Shown piece after piece: positions 29,270 through 41,510 of a stretch of DNA of 64,000 bases. The translations under genes and the position numbers were made by a program. The stretch lies in the NCBI RefSeq assembly GCF_024448695.1, contig NZ_JAMOHY010000012.1, positions 1 through 64,000 of the forward strand, written 5' to 3'. Position 1 is the first letter of the stretch, and each line of letters begins with the position of its first letter. The notes beneath the pieces were generated by a model. It saw nothing but the letters and a program-made list of their open reading frames with translations. It was not told the DNA's origin and did not search any database. The DNA comes from Stutzerimonas stutzeri (lineage in GTDB: Bacteria > Pseudomonadota > Gammaproteobacteria > Pseudomonadales > Pseudomonadaceae).

Positions 29270-29513
29270 CGACCTGGCTGTTACGGGGCTGCCTGCCCTT
29301 CTCCGGGCAGGTGCAAAATCAGGTTCAAAGCACCCTTTGCAGAATAGCTGCCCACTGCTGCACAGCATCTGCCTGCCGGAATCTCAGCGACCCGCACAGA
29401 CTGAACAAAACGCCCTGAACGCTGCCGATAAAAAACCGACGTCGAATTTTGCGGTGTGCGTTCGATGCCCCAAGCCCGGCTTCGAGACCGAGCCATTGCC
29501 CAGGAGCCCCTGC

Positions 29514-30467
29514 ATGATGAAAAGAAGCGATGTCGCCTGGACTCTGGTCGGCATCACTGCAGTACTGCTTTGCGGCTATCTGCTTTATCAGGAAATTCGC
29601 ACCCTGTCATTGGCCGAACTCGCCGAAAGCCTCGCAGCCATCAGCTACCGCAACTGGTTGCTGGCAGGGCTTGCCACACTTGGCGCCTATTTCGCGCTCG
29701 CCTGGTACGACCGAATAGCCATCGCCCATCTGGGCAAGCGAATCTCCTGGTGGTTCATCACCCTCTGCTCGTTCACGACCTACGCGCTGGCACACAACAT
29801 AGGTGCATCGGTGTTTTCCGGCGCGGTTTTGCGATACCGGGCCTACCGCAGCAAAGGGCTCACACCACACGAGATCGGCGTACTGATCGTCTTCTGCTCG
29901 CTGACCTTTGTGCTCGGCACCCTGCTGGCCGGTGGAACGGTATTGCTTCTGGAACCGGCGCTGCTGGACCGGCTGATCAATGTCGAACGCTGGGTATCGA
30001 CTGCAATCGGCCTGTCCCTGCTGTCTCTGGTCGGGCTTTACGTAATAGGTTCCTGGCGGCAGCTGGCTCCGTTTCACATCGGCAAATGGCGGATCGAATA
30101 CCCGCGTCTGCCGATCGTCGGCAAGCAGTTGATTGCGGCACCGCTGGAGCTGCTCTGCGCCGCTGCAATCATCTACTTCGCCCTTCCCCCTGACAGCAAT
30201 CCCGGCTATCTGGTGGTACTCGCCGTGTTTCTCGCTTCCTTTTCGCTGGCCCTGCTGTCCCATGCACCGGGCGGGCTGGGCGTACTTGAAGTGACATTTC
30301 TGGCGGCACTTCCGGAACTGGATACTGCCGATGTACTGGCCGCGCTGATCGTATTCAGAGGTTTTTATCTGATCCTTCCGTTAGCCCTGGCGATTCTCGT
30401 CGTCAGCGTATTCGAAACCACGCAATGGGCAGAAAAACGCAACCCGGGCTCAGTGTCAGGCCGTTGA
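29514..30467 (+). CDS. Lysylphosphatidylglycerol synthase-like transmembrane (UPF0104) protein
   Basis: A 317-residue polytopic protein with about eight hydrophobic segments and the family signature SHAPGGLGVLEVTFL near residue 255. It resembles the flippase-like transmembrane half of MprF and YbhN and lacks the soluble lysyl-transferase half, so it probably moves or exposes a lipid rather than aminoacylating it; the substrate is unknown. I chose the ATG at 29514, seven bases after AGGAG. A longer in-frame reading from 29337 has no membrane or signal character. Confidence 0.82.
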   Translation: MMKRSDVAWTLVGITAVLLCGYLLYQEIRTLSLAELAESLAAISYRNWLLAGLATLGAYFALAWYDRIAIAHLGKRISWWFITLCSFTTYALAHNIGASVFSGAVLRYRAYRSKGLTPHEIGVLIVFCSLTFVLGTLLAGGTVLLLEPALLDRLINVERWVSTAIGLSLLSLVGLYVIGSWRQLAPFHIGKWRIEYPRLPIVGKQLIAAPLELLCAAAIIYFALPPDSNPGYLVVLAVFLASFSLALLSHAPGGLGVLEVTFLAALPELDTADVLAALIVFRGFYLILPLALAILVVSVFETTQWAEKRNPGSVSGR

Positions 30468-30586
30468 CGCGAAATCTCTTTGCATGGGTCAGGTAACCGA
30501 ATGTCACCGAACCCCCATTGCCCCTATAGCCAAGTCCTCGGCGACAGGCGATGATTCCGCCCTTATCCGAAATGAAAAAGACCCAG

Positions 30587-31327
30587 ATGACCGACACACA
30601 TACCCGTCAGCCGACCGAGCACAAGCCCCGCCCCCTGATCGATCTGCTGATCAGCATCCTGATCCCATCGCTGATCCTCATGAAGCTCAGCGGTGAAGAA
30701 CGCCTGGGGGCAGACGGCGCACTGGTGCTGGCATTGGCATTCCCACTCGGCTGGGGCCTTTTCGAACTGGTGAAATACCGCAAATTCAACTGGATCGCCC
30801 TGCTGGGGCTGGTCAGCGTACTGCTGACTGGGGGTATCGGTCTGCTGCAACTGGACCCGCAATGGCTGGCCGTCAAGGAAGCAGCCATCCCCGGCATTAT
30901 CGGCATCGCCGTCCTGGGCTCCACACGTACGCGTTTCCCGCTGATCCGCACGCTGCTCTACAACCCCAAGTTGCTCAACGTCGACAAGGTGCACGAGCAG
31001 CTCGAACGCAACGGCCAGACGGCTCACTTCGAGACCCGACTGCTGCGCGCCACCTACTTTCTCAGCGGCACTTTCTTCTTTTCATCCTTCATGAACTACG
31101 TTCTCGCCAAGTGGATCGTCAACAGCCCGGCCGGCAGCGAAGCCTTCAATGCCGAACTGGGTCGCATGACCCTGCTCAGCTACCCGATGATCGCAATTCC
31201 CAGCATGCTGATGATGATGGCGATCTTCTATTACCTCTGGCGCACCATCCACGGACTAACCGGACTGCGCCTGGAAGAGATCATGGCCACCGGCGCGCAT
31301 GACGGGCAGCCCGGCAAACCATCCTGA
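30587..31327 (+). CDS. VC0807-family membrane protein
   Basis: A 246-residue inner-membrane protein with about six hydrophobic segments, of a family (VC0807) with no established function. Features include a paired helix near the N-terminus (LIDLLISILIPSLILMKL), a central LGSTRTRFPLIRTLLYNP loop and the C-terminal pair SYPMIAIPSMLMMMAIFYYLW. No ribosome-binding site is clear. The start could be 30587 (used here), 30572 or 30551. A MITE-like element lies just downstream. Confidence 0.7.
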   Translation: MTDTHTRQPTEHKPRPLIDLLISILIPSLILMKLSGEERLGADGALVLALAFPLGWGLFELVKYRKFNWIALLGLVSVLLTGGIGLLQLDPQWLAVKEAAIPGIIGIAVLGSTRTRFPLIRTLLYNPKLLNVDKVHEQLERNGQTAHFETRLLRATYFLSGTFFFSSFMNYVLAKWIVNSPAGSEAFNAELGRMTLLSYPMIAIPSMLMMMAIFYYLWRTIHGLTGLRLEEIMATGAHDGQPGKPS

Positions 31328-31337
31328 CTGCCCTAAT

Positions 31338-31527
31338 AGAGGGTTTGCAAAGTAGCGAGCGACGATCAGACAAGGCGCAACGGCCAGCAGGAGTAACAGC
31401 CGAAGATTGGCCCGAAGGATGAGCGCAGCGAGTCAATCAGCCGGAAAAGCGGTGTACTGCTGTATATAAGCATCTTCAGACTGATCAACGCAGCATGGTC
31501 GGGCGCAGTAATTTGTAAACACCCTCT
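31338..31527. mobile_element. MITE-like element with terminal inverted repeats
   Basis: About 190 bases bounded by AGAGGGTTTGCAAA (31338-31351) and its imperfect inverse TTTGTAAACACCCTCT (31512-31527). The interior has no open frame of note. The right end touches the stop codon of the AEC transporter gene. The terminal repeats suggest a non-autonomous transposable element; no flanking duplication could be confirmed. Confidence 0.6.
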
Positions 31528-32426
31528 CACGCCGCCATCAGCCACATCCACATTGGCAGGCTGGCAGCCGACAGCAGGGTGGACAGAAAGACTGTCGAAC
31601 TGACCGCACGGGTATCTTCCGCATTGGCCACAAAGGCCAGCACATTGACGCCGCTCGGACAGGCTGCCAACAGCACCAGAACCGCCCGCGCCTCCTGTCC
31701 CAGCCCAGGCAGCAGGCTGCTGAAGTACCACACCAGCAGCGGAAAGACTCCCAGCTTGACCAGCGTCAGCGCCAGTGCAGTCATGTTGGGTCGCAGGCGA
31801 TAGCGCGACAGGCTGAGCCCCAGCACGATCAGCGCACAGGGCAATGCCGCCTGCGCCAGCCAGTCGGCGATGCGCCAGAGCGGCTGCGGCAGATCCAGGC
31901 TGGACACATTCAGCGCCGCCCCCAACAACAACCCGACAATCAGCGGGTTGGCCAGGTTTTTCAGCAATGATCCGGCACTGACCTTCTGCCCCGAACCAAA
32001 GGCACTGTAGAAACTCTGCAGAGAAAACAGGATCAGGCTGTGAAACACCAGAATGGCGAAGACATAGACCAGGCTCGCCGCCCCCAGCAGCGTGGTTACC
32101 AGGGGAATCCCGACCAGGACATTGTTTGAATAGGCCGCGGTCAATCCCAGTGCTGACGAGCGTCCGAGCAGACGGTGGGTAACCAGCCCGACCACGGCAA
32201 AAACCGTCAGCACCGGGCCGAAGTAGGCCAGTAGCAGCATCGGCGACATGCCATCACCGAGTTCGGCCCGGGCAATGCCGGTGAACAGAATCGCCGGCAT
32301 GAACAGTTTGAAGGTGATATTGGCAAGACCCGTCGCCGCCTCGCCGGCCAGCCAGCGCCGCCAACCCAACACATAGCCGAGCATGATCAAGCCGAAGATA
32401 GGCACAATCGCCTGAAATACGCTCAC
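31527..32426 (-). CDS. AEC-family (auxin efflux carrier-like) transporter
   Basis: A 299-residue membrane protein with ten hydrophobic segments in two five-helix halves. It has the family features PIFGLIMLGYVLG at the N-terminus, AYSNNVLVGIPLV near residue 105 and ACPSGVNVLAFV near 262. Bacterial members export or import carboxylates and similar anions; the substrate here cannot be told. The start is taken as the GTG at 32426, eight bases after GGAG; longer readings add 14 polar residues. Its stop codon coincides with the end of a MITE-like element. Confidence 0.85.
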   Translation of the reverse strand: MSVFQAIVPIFGLIMLGYVLGWRRWLAGEAATGLANITFKLFMPAILFTGIARAELGDGMSPMLLLAYFGPVLTVFAVVGLVTHRLLGRSSALGLTAAYSNNVLVGIPLVTTLLGAASLVYVFAILVFHSLILFSLQSFYSAFGSGQKVSAGSLLKNLANPLIVGLLLGAALNVSSLDLPQPLWRIADWLAQAALPCALIVLGLSLSRYRLRPNMTALALTLVKLGVFPLLVWYFSSLLPGLGQEARAVLVLLAACPSGVNVLAFVANAEDTRAVSSTVFLSTLLSAASLPMWMWLMAA

Positions 32427-32550
32427 GCAGGATTCTCCACAATCGGCACGCCTTGTGTCGCGCCGCAAAAGCTCGCAAGAATACCCCTGTCAGCGGCGGG
32501 GATCACCAGAGCGCGATGATGTTGCGATACTTGCCGGCCAGCTCTGGCCT

Positions 32551-33441
32551 TCAGGCGTTCGCGGCAGCCAGCGTATCGAGAACGCGTGCCAGGTCGTCAT
32601 GCCAGTCTTGCGGGGCAATGCCGAAGGTCTGCTCGAACTTCGTGCAGTCCAGCACCGACCAGGCAGGTCGGCGCGCGGGTGTAGGGTATTGCGCGGTCGT
32701 GATTGCAGACACTTGCGGCACCTTCACAAGCAGGCCCCTTGCCGCAGCCTGACGAAATATCTCCTGCGCAAAGTCGAACCAGCTGCATTGCGGATGACCG
32801 CTGTAGTGGTAAAGCCCCCAGGCCAGAGTGCCTTCGTGCGCATAGCGCTGAGCCAGTTGCAGCAGCGCCTCGGCAAGGCTGCCCGCCTGGGTGGGGCAAC
32901 CGAATTGGTCGGCAACCACCGACAGCGCGTCACGCTGCTGCCCAAGACGCAACATGGTCTTGACGAAGTTGTGGCCGTGCACGCCGTACACCCAACTGGT
33001 GCGCACGATCACATGCCGCTCCAGCACCCCCTGGATCGCGACCTCTCCCGCCAGCTTGCTGGCACCGTAGACACCGGTTGGCGCCACCGGATCGGTTTCA
33101 CGGTAGGCTTTTTGCTCCTCGCCGGAAAACACATAGTCGGTGGAGATATGCAGCAACGGGATATTCGCCTGCTGTGCAGCCTCAGCCAGCCCGGCCACGC
33201 CATCACGATTGACTGCATAGGCTTGCTCGGCCTGTGTTTCGGCGTTATCAACGTGGGTATAGGCGGCAGCGTTGATGAGCAACCCCGGCTTGAACTGGCC
33301 AACCAGTTCCGCAATCCGCTGCTTATCGGTTATATCCAGTTGCTCCCGAGTCATGCCCAGCGCCTCGAGACCGTACACATGGGCACGGTCTACCAACTCG
33401 TGGCCGACCTGGCCACTGGCACCGCATACAAGGACTCGCAT
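32551..33441 (-). CDS. rfbD: dTDP-4-dehydrorhamnose reductase family protein
   Basis: A 296-residue short-chain dehydrogenase with the N-terminal NAD(P) motif GASGQVG near residue 7, STDYVFSG near 101 and the catalytic YGASK (Tyr128, Lys132). This is the RmlD/RfbD architecture, which reduces dTDP-4-keto-rhamnose to dTDP-rhamnose. The usual rmlB, rmlA and rmlC partners are not adjacent, so this is either a relocated copy or a paralogue acting on another nucleotide sugar. It follows lpxC after the dcw terminator. The ATG has GAGGTG upstream. Confidence 0.85.
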   Translation of the reverse strand: MRVLVCGASGQVGHELVDRAHVYGLEALGMTREQLDITDKQRIAELVGQFKPGLLINAAAYTHVDNAETQAEQAYAVNRDGVAGLAEAAQQANIPLLHISTDYVFSGEEQKAYRETDPVAPTGVYGASKLAGEVAIQGVLERHVIVRTSWVYGVHGHNFVKTMLRLGQQRDALSVVADQFGCPTQAGSLAEALLQLAQRYAHEGTLAWGLYHYSGHPQCSWFDFAQEIFRQAAARGLLVKVPQVSAITTAQYPTPARRPAWSVLDCTKFEQTFGIAPQDWHDDLARVLDTLAAANA

Positions 33442-33621
33442 CGGATCATCACCTCATCGAAAGCCGCCAACAATGGCGAAGGCGGAATTGTAAAGCAGAT
33501 TCGGCTCACGCTCATCGGGCTGTAAGTGCCAGAGTAGCGCGGTGCGCGCCTCGTTCAGGCCTGCTTTGAAGGCTTTTGTTCCCCGCCGCGACAAGTATTT
33601 ATCGCACCTCAAAGCAAGTCG

Positions 33622-33648
33622 TAAAAAAAGGCCACCCGAAGGTGGCCT
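33622..33648 (-). terminator. Terminator after lpxC, closing the dcw cluster
   Basis: A perfect 9-bp stem AAGGCCACC/GGTGGCCTT with a four-base loop (33627-33648), followed on the minus strand by a run of seven T residues. Confidence 0.93.
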
Positions 33649-33672
33649 TGAAAAAAGGAAGGAGAGTATTGC

Positions 33673-34584
33673 TCAGCCCGCAGCTGCCGGGCGCATGTAG
33701 GAGATCGGCGCGGTCTGGGAGTCATCGAAGGTCACCATTTCCCACGCATCCTTCTGTTCCATCAGGGTGCGCAGCAAACGGTTGTTCAATGCATGTCCGG
33801 ATTTGAAGCCGCGGAATTCACCGATCAGGCTTGTGCCCAGCAAGTAAAGATCACCAATTGCATCGAGAATCTTGTGCTTGACGAATTCGTCCTCGTAACG
33901 CAGGCCGTCTTCGTTAAGCACCTGGTCTTCATCGACCACGATGGCATTATCGACACTGCCACCCAGGGCCAGGTTGTGCGAGCGCAGGAATTCGATGTCG
34001 CGCATGAAGCCGAAGGTTCGCGCACGGCTGACTTCCTTGACGAAGGAAGTGCTGGAGAAATCCACGCTGGCAGTCTGAGTACGACCCTTGAATACCGGAT
34101 GGTCGAAGTCGATCTCGAAACTCACCTTGAAGCCTTCGAACGGCAGGAAGGTGGCGCGCTTGTCGCCGTCCTCCACCGTGACTTCACGGATAATGCGGAT
34201 GAACTTCTTCGGCGCGTCCTGCTCCTGCAGGCCAGCCGATTGAATCAGGAATACGAAAGGACCAGCGCTGCCATCCATGATCGGCACTTCCGATGCCGAC
34301 AGTTCGACGAAAGCATTGTCGATGCCAAGCCCGGCCATCGCCGAGAGCAGGTGCTCCACCGTGTCGACTTTGACGTCGCCGCTGACCAGCGTTGTCGACA
34401 TGGTGGTCTCGCCGACGTTCTCGGCCCGCGCGGCAATCTGTACCGGCGGATTGAGGTCGGTGCGGCAGAACACGATTCCAGTATCCACAGGTGCCGGCTT
34501 CAGGGTCAGGTAAACCTTTTCCCCCGAATGCAGGCCGACGCCCGTGGCGCGAATGATGTTCTTCAAGGTGCGTTGTCTGATCAT
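33673..34584 (-). CDS. lpxC: UDP-3-O-acyl-N-acetylglucosamine deacetylase LpxC
   Basis: LpxC is the zinc deacetylase for the committed step of lipid A synthesis. The 303 residues include the start [21 protein letters not shown], the zinc His in [13 protein letters not shown] near residue 78, [10 protein letters not shown] (zinc His and Asp, about 237-246) and the catalytic His in [10 protein letters not shown] near 264. It lies 111 bases after ftsZ and probably has its own extended -10 promoter as well as cluster read-through. It ends at a strong terminator. Confidence 0.97.
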   Translation of the reverse strand: MIRQRTLKNIIRATGVGLHSGEKVYLTLKPAPVDTGIVFCRTDLNPPVQIAARAENVGETTMSTTLVSGDVKVDTVEHLLSAMAGLGIDNAFVELSASEVPIMDGSAGPFVFLIQSAGLQEQDAPKKFIRIIREVTVEDGDKRATFLPFEGFKVSFEIDFDHPVFKGRTQTASVDFSSTSFVKEVSRARTFGFMRDIEFLRSHNLALGGSVDNAIVVDEDQVLNEDGLRYEDEFVKHKILDAIGDLYLLGTSLIGEFRGFKSGHALNNRLLRTLMEQKDAWEMVTFDDSQTAPISYMRPAAAG

Positions 34585-34635
34585 GGCCTGGTTTCGCTAG
34601 TGCGCTGTTGCGAATGGTTTCCAACAAAGGCGGGG

Positions 34636-34641
34636 ATCATA
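34636..34641 (-). promoter_or_regulatory. Extended -10 promoter element of lpxC
   Basis: TGCTATGAT on the minus strand gives a TATGAT box with the TG extension, about 50 bases before the lpxC ATG, in the ftsZ-lpxC gap. Confidence 0.5.
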
Positions 34642-34695
34642 GCAGAAGCCCACTTTGCTGAATACCAATCACACCAATAGTCCTGATAAACCCAA

Positions 34696-35883
34696 TCAAT
34701 CAGCCTGACGACGCAGGAATGCCGGAATATCCAGATAATCGAGATCCTCCTGGGGATTCAGCTTGGCCGCTGTAGCGGCAGCATGGGCCTGGTTGCGCAT
34801 GATGGTCGGGCGATCCAGGTCACGGTAATTCACCGCAGCCTGATCCTGGCGAGGAGCCGAGGCAGCTTGCGACGCGACCGCTGCGGTCTGCACGGTGTTG
34901 TCCACAACCTTGACCGGCTTCTCGTTGCGCGGGCCAAGACCGGTTGCAACCACAGTGACGTGCAGCTCGTCGGTCATTTCCGGGTCGATGACGGCGCCGA
35001 CCTTGACGGTGGCCTCATCGGAAGCGAAGGCCTCGATGATTTCACCAACAGCCGCGTACTCGCCCAGGGACAAGTCAAGACCCGCCGTGATATTGACCAG
35101 AATGCCACGTGCCCCCTGCAGGTTGACGTCTTCAAGCAGTGGATTGCGAATCGCCGCCTCGGTAGCTTCACGGGCGCGGTTCGGGCCAGTGGCGCAACCG
35201 GTACCCATCATCGCCATGCCCATTTCACCCATGACGGTCTTGACGTCGGCGAAGTCGACGTTCATCAGCCCCGGACGCTGCATGATGTCGGAGATGCCAC
35301 GTACCGCACCGGTCAGCACGTCATCGGCCTTGGCGAACGCGGACAGCAGGCTGGCATCCTTGCCGAGGATGGTCAGCAGTTTTTCGTTAGGGATGGTGAT
35401 CAGCGAATCGACGCACTCGGACAGCTGACGAATGCCTTCGTCGGCAACCTGCATGCGACGACGCCCCTCGAACGGGAACGGACGGGTCACCACGGCCACG
35501 GTGAGAATGCCCATTTCCTTGGCCACCGAAGCGATAACCGGCGCCGCACCAGTGCCGGTGCCGCCGCCCATGCCGGTGGTGATGAACACCATATCGGCGC
35601 CCTGCAGCACCTCGGCGATGCGCTCGCGGTCGTCCATCGCGGCCTGACGACCGATGTCCGGATTGGTGCCTGCACCCAGGCCCTTGGTAATCGCGGAGCC
35701 CAACTGCAGTACGGTCCGCACATCGATTTTCTTCAGCGCCTGGGCATCGGTGTTGGCGCAGATGAACTCCACACCTTCAACGTTGTTGCGCACCATGTGG
35801 TTGACGGCATTGCCGCCGCCTCCGCCTACGCCAATCACCTTGATGACTGCACTTTGCGGGGTATGATCTACGAGTTCGAACAT
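34696..35883 (-). CDS. ftsZ: Cell division protein FtsZ
   Basis: FtsZ is the tubulin-like GTPase that forms the division ring. The 395 residues have the GTPase tubulin signature GGGTGTG at 106-112, NTDAQAL near 44, the T7 loop NVDFADVKTVM near 207, a Gln/Ala-rich flexible linker (about 320-375) and the C-terminal peptide DYLDIPAFLRRQ that binds FtsA and ZipA. GGAAGGAG precedes the ATG. It lies 47 bases after ftsA. Confidence 0.98.
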   Translation of the reverse strand: MFELVDHTPQSAVIKVIGVGGGGGNAVNHMVRNNVEGVEFICANTDAQALKKIDVRTVLQLGSAITKGLGAGTNPDIGRQAAMDDRERIAEVLQGADMVFITTGMGGGTGTGAAPVIASVAKEMGILTVAVVTRPFPFEGRRRMQVADEGIRQLSECVDSLITIPNEKLLTILGKDASLLSAFAKADDVLTGAVRGISDIMQRPGLMNVDFADVKTVMGEMGMAMMGTGCATGPNRAREATEAAIRNPLLEDVNLQGARGILVNITAGLDLSLGEYAAVGEIIEAFASDEATVKVGAVIDPEMTDELHVTVVATGLGPRNEKPVKVVDNTVQTAAVASQAASAPRQDQAAVNYRDLDRPTIMRNQAHAAATAAKLNPQEDLDYLDIPAFLRRQAD

Positions 35884-35930
35884 GTCCCTCTCTCCTTCCA
35901 GCTTTCTAGTTGTGGTTTCTGCCGCACTGC

Positions 35931-37178
35931 TCAGAAATTGCCCTGGATCCAGCTTTTCAGCCGTTCCACGACAGATGGTTTGGTTTCTTCAGCGAAGTTG
36001 CCGAGACCGGACATGGAGTTGCCGTCGGTCTGCTTGCGCATGCCGTACAGCAACAGGCCCACGCCCGTTGAATAAATGGGGTTGCGGACGACGTCCGTCA
36101 GTCCATGGAAACTGTGCGGTGCACCCAGGCGCACCGGCATGTGGAAGATTTCTTCGGCCAGCTCGACGGCGCCTTCCATCTTCGCCGTACCACCTGTGAG
36201 AACGATGCCTGCCGGCACCAGATCCTCGTAACCGCTGCGCCGCAGTTCAGCCTGGATCAGGGTAAACAGCTCGTCATAGCGGGGTTCGACCACTTCGGCC
36301 AGCGCCTGGCGCGAGAGTTCCCTTGGTGGCCGGTCGCCAACGCTGGGCACCTTGATGGTTTCACCCGGGCCGGCCAGCTTGGCAAGCGCGCAAGCATAGC
36401 GAATCTTGATCTCTTCGGCGTACTGCGTGGGCGTGCGCAGGGCCATGGCGATATCGTTGGTGACCTGATCACCGGCAATCGGAATGACGGCGGTATGTCG
36501 GATCGCACCCTCGGTGAAGATGCAGATATCGGTGGTGCCACCGCCGATGTCCACCAGGCAGACGCCCAGCTCCTTCTCGTCATCGGTCAGCACTGCGTGT
36601 GCCGAGGCCAGCTGTTCGAGAATGATGTCGTCCACCTCCAGACCGCAGCGACGCACACACTTTTCGATGTTCTGCGCGGCATTCACCGCACACGTCACCA
36701 CGTGGACCTTCGCCTCCAGACGCACGCCAGACATGCCCAGCGGCTCGCGCACGCCTTCCTGGTTGTCGATCACATAGTCCTGCGGCAGGGTATGCAACAC
36801 ACGCTGATCCGCTGGAATAGCCACGGCCTGAGCCGCATCCAGCACGCGCTCTAGGTCCGCACTGCTGACTTCGCGGTCGCGGATAGCGACAATCCCGTGG
36901 GAATTGAGGCTGCGGATGTGATTGCCCGCCAGACCGACGAATGCCGAATGGATACGACAGCCCGCCATGAGCTGGGCTTCCTCAACCGCACGCTGAATCG
37001 ACTGTACGGTGGATTCGATATTGACCACGACGCCCTTCTTCAGGCCGCGCGAAGGGTGAGTACCGATGCCAACGATCTCCAGCTCACCATCGGGCGTTAC
37101 TTCGCCCACCAGCGCCACCACCTTGGAGGTGCCGATATCGAGACCGACGATCATCTTGCCGCTTTGCACGCTAGACAT
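35931..37178 (-). CDS. ftsA: Cell division protein FtsA
   Basis: This actin-like ATPase tethers FtsZ filaments to the membrane and signals to the divisome. The 415 residues show phosphate-1 loop GLDIGTSKVVALVG, phosphate-2 DIGGGTTDICIF, adenosine motif GIVLTGGTAKM and the C-terminal amphipathic helix VVERLKSWIQGNF. I chose the ATG at 37178, nine bases after GAGGA; the one three codons upstream directly abuts that site. It starts 12 bases after the ftsQ stop. Confidence 0.96.
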   Translation of the reverse strand: MSSVQSGKMIVGLDIGTSKVVALVGEVTPDGELEIVGIGTHPSRGLKKGVVVNIESTVQSIQRAVEEAQLMAGCRIHSAFVGLAGNHIRSLNSHGIVAIRDREVSSADLERVLDAAQAVAIPADQRVLHTLPQDYVIDNQEGVREPLGMSGVRLEAKVHVVTCAVNAAQNIEKCVRRCGLEVDDIILEQLASAHAVLTDDEKELGVCLVDIGGGTTDICIFTEGAIRHTAVIPIAGDQVTNDIAMALRTPTQYAEEIKIRYACALAKLAGPGETIKVPSVGDRPPRELSRQALAEVVEPRYDELFTLIQAELRRSGYEDLVPAGIVLTGGTAKMEGAVELAEEIFHMPVRLGAPHSFHGLTDVVRNPIYSTGVGLLLYGMRKQTDGNSMSGLGNFAEETKPSVVERLKSWIQGNF

Positions 37179-37190
37179 GTGTTTCATTCC

Positions 37191-38048
37191 TCAATTCTTC
37201 GCAACGACGGACGGATCCGCCGCAGTCGGACTCGGCTCGCGCCAGGCCACGGCCAGGCCGTTGGCATAGCGCAGATCGATCCGCGCAATTTTTTCGCTCT
37301 CCTGCGCCAGCGTTTGCTGGTAAATGGCAGTGAAGCGACGCATTTTTTCGATTATCTGGTCTCTGCCCAGTGACAGTTCGATGCCCTGATCTGTCGTCAC
37401 GAACCAGCTACCACGCGCGCGCAACTCCAGGCGCTCGATGGAAAAGCCCAGGGGGCGCAACATCTGACTGAGCATCTGGTATTGCTGCATGACTCGTTGC
37501 TGAGCCCGCTTCGGACCATGCAACTGCGGCAGGTGTTCATAGCGGGCCAGGTCACTGGGCGTAAAAGCCTGACCACTGTTGTTCAGCAGCGCCTCATCAC
37601 CCCAGCGAGCAATGGGCAAATGCTCTTCCAGACGCACCGTGACCTGATCCGGCCAGACGCGACGCACCTCAACATGAGCAATCCAGGGCATCTGCTCAAG
37701 GTCGTGGCGCAAGGCATCCAGATCAACCTTGAAGAAGCTGGCTTCGACGAACGGCGCCATGCGCTCCTGCACAGTCAACTGATCGACATAGGTCAGATCA
37801 CCCCGAACGCTGACCTTGGAGATTGGTCGATCGGCATAGGGCGCCAGGCGCTCACCCAGCTCGTAAATTCCGACAGCCAGCACGACCAGCAGTAACGGCC
37901 AGAGAATGCGCTTCACTGCACTCAGGCTCGGACGCGGCAGGCGCGCCGACAGTGGCTCACGCTGCACCAGACGGCTCGCACCACGCTGCGGCGGCTTGCG
38001 CGTGGCGCGACCGCTGGCGGGTTGTGAGTGACGCAGCGTGGTGATCAT
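37191..38048 (-). CDS. ftsQ: Cell division protein FtsQ
   Basis: FtsQ is a bitopic divisome scaffold that recruits FtsL-FtsB and FtsW-FtsI. The 285 residues have a basic cytoplasmic tail (to about residue 45), one membrane segment (about 46-63, [18 protein letters not shown]), a POTRA domain ([15 protein letters not shown] and following) and the beta domain. It starts three bases after the ddlB stop. Confidence 0.95.
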   Translation of the reverse strand: MITTLRHSQPASGRATRKPPQRGASRLVQREPLSARLPRPSLSAVKRILWPLLLVVLAVGIYELGERLAPYADRPISKVSVRGDLTYVDQLTVQERMAPFVEASFFKVDLDALRHDLEQMPWIAHVEVRRVWPDQVTVRLEEHLPIARWGDEALLNNSGQAFTPSDLARYEHLPQLHGPKRAQQRVMQQYQMLSQMLRPLGFSIERLELRARGSWFVTTDQGIELSLGRDQIIEKMRRFTAIYQQTLAQESEKIARIDLRYANGLAVAWREPSPTAADPSVVAKN

Positions 38049-38051
38049 CGG

Positions 38052-40439
<2,388 letters not shown>

Positions 40440-40447
<8 letters not shown>

Positions 40448-41510
40448 TGGCCACCTCCAGGCAGATATCGACCACGCTACGAGTGGCATCGGGCCGGGCC
40501 AGCCGGCGTGCAGCGAGCCCCATGGTCTTGAGTTTTTCCGGCTGCATCATTACCTCGGTCAGCTGCGCGGCCAGCGCGGCAGCATCGGTCTTTGCTTGAG
40601 GGAGAAGGACGGCAGCGCCTTCCTTCGCCAGATATTCGGCATTGCGGGTCTGGTGGTCGTCGATGGCATGCGGCAGCGGCACCAGGAATGAAGGCAGTCC
40701 GGCCGCCGCCAACTCGCAGACGGTCAGTGCGCCGGCGCGGCAGATCACCAGATCGGCCCAGGCATAGGCGTGCGCCATGTCCTTGATGAAAGGTTTGACC
40801 TCGGCCTCGACACCGCTCTCGGCATAACGCTCGCGGGTGATTTCGGCGTGCTGCTTGCCCGCTTGATGGAACACCTCGGGACGCAATGCCTGCGTCACTT
40901 GCGCCAGCGCAGCGGGCAGCAGCTTGTTCAAGGGCTCGGCACCCAGACTGCCTCCCAGCACCAACAGACGTGGCCGACGATCGACCATTGCTTCCCCGGC
41001 CGTCTCGAGAAACAGCTCGCGGCGTACCGGATTGCCGGTGGTGCGGCGTTTTTCGCTGCGAGGGAAGGTGTCCGGGAAGGCCTCGCACACGCGCCGGGCA
41101 AAGGGCACCAAGCTGCGGTTGGCAGTGCCGGCGACGGCATTCTGCTCATGGATGATCAGCGGAACACCGGCCATCTTCGCAGCCAGTCCACCCGGCCCCG
41201 TGACGTAGCCACCCAGCCCCAGCACACAGACCGGCTGCAGCTCACGCATCACCCGCCGCGCCTGCCAGAGCGAGCGCAGCAACTGGAACGGAGCCTTGAG
41301 CAGGGAACCGATACCCTTGCCGCGCAAGCCGCTGATCTCGATCAGGTGCAGCGGCAAACCCGCAGCCGGAACCACTTCGTTCTCGATCCCGCGCGGTGTG
41401 CCCAGCCAGTGGACCTGATAGCCGCGGTTCTGGAATTCATGCGCGCAGGCCAGCGCCGGGAACACATGCCCACCAGTGCCGCCAGCCATGATCAGGACAT
41501 TAGCGGCCAT
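40440..41510 (-). CDS. murG: Undecaprenyl-PP-MurNAc-pentapeptide GlcNAc transferase
   Basis: This peripheral inner-membrane glycosyltransferase turns lipid I into lipid II. The 356 residues have the first glycine-rich loop [13 protein letters not shown], the second [15 protein letters not shown], the [12 protein letters not shown] segment near residue 125 and the C-terminal UDP-GlcNAc site ([22 protein letters not shown]). The start lies 11 bases inside ftsW, so translation is coupled; a reading 13 codons longer is possible but less typical. Confidence 0.97.
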
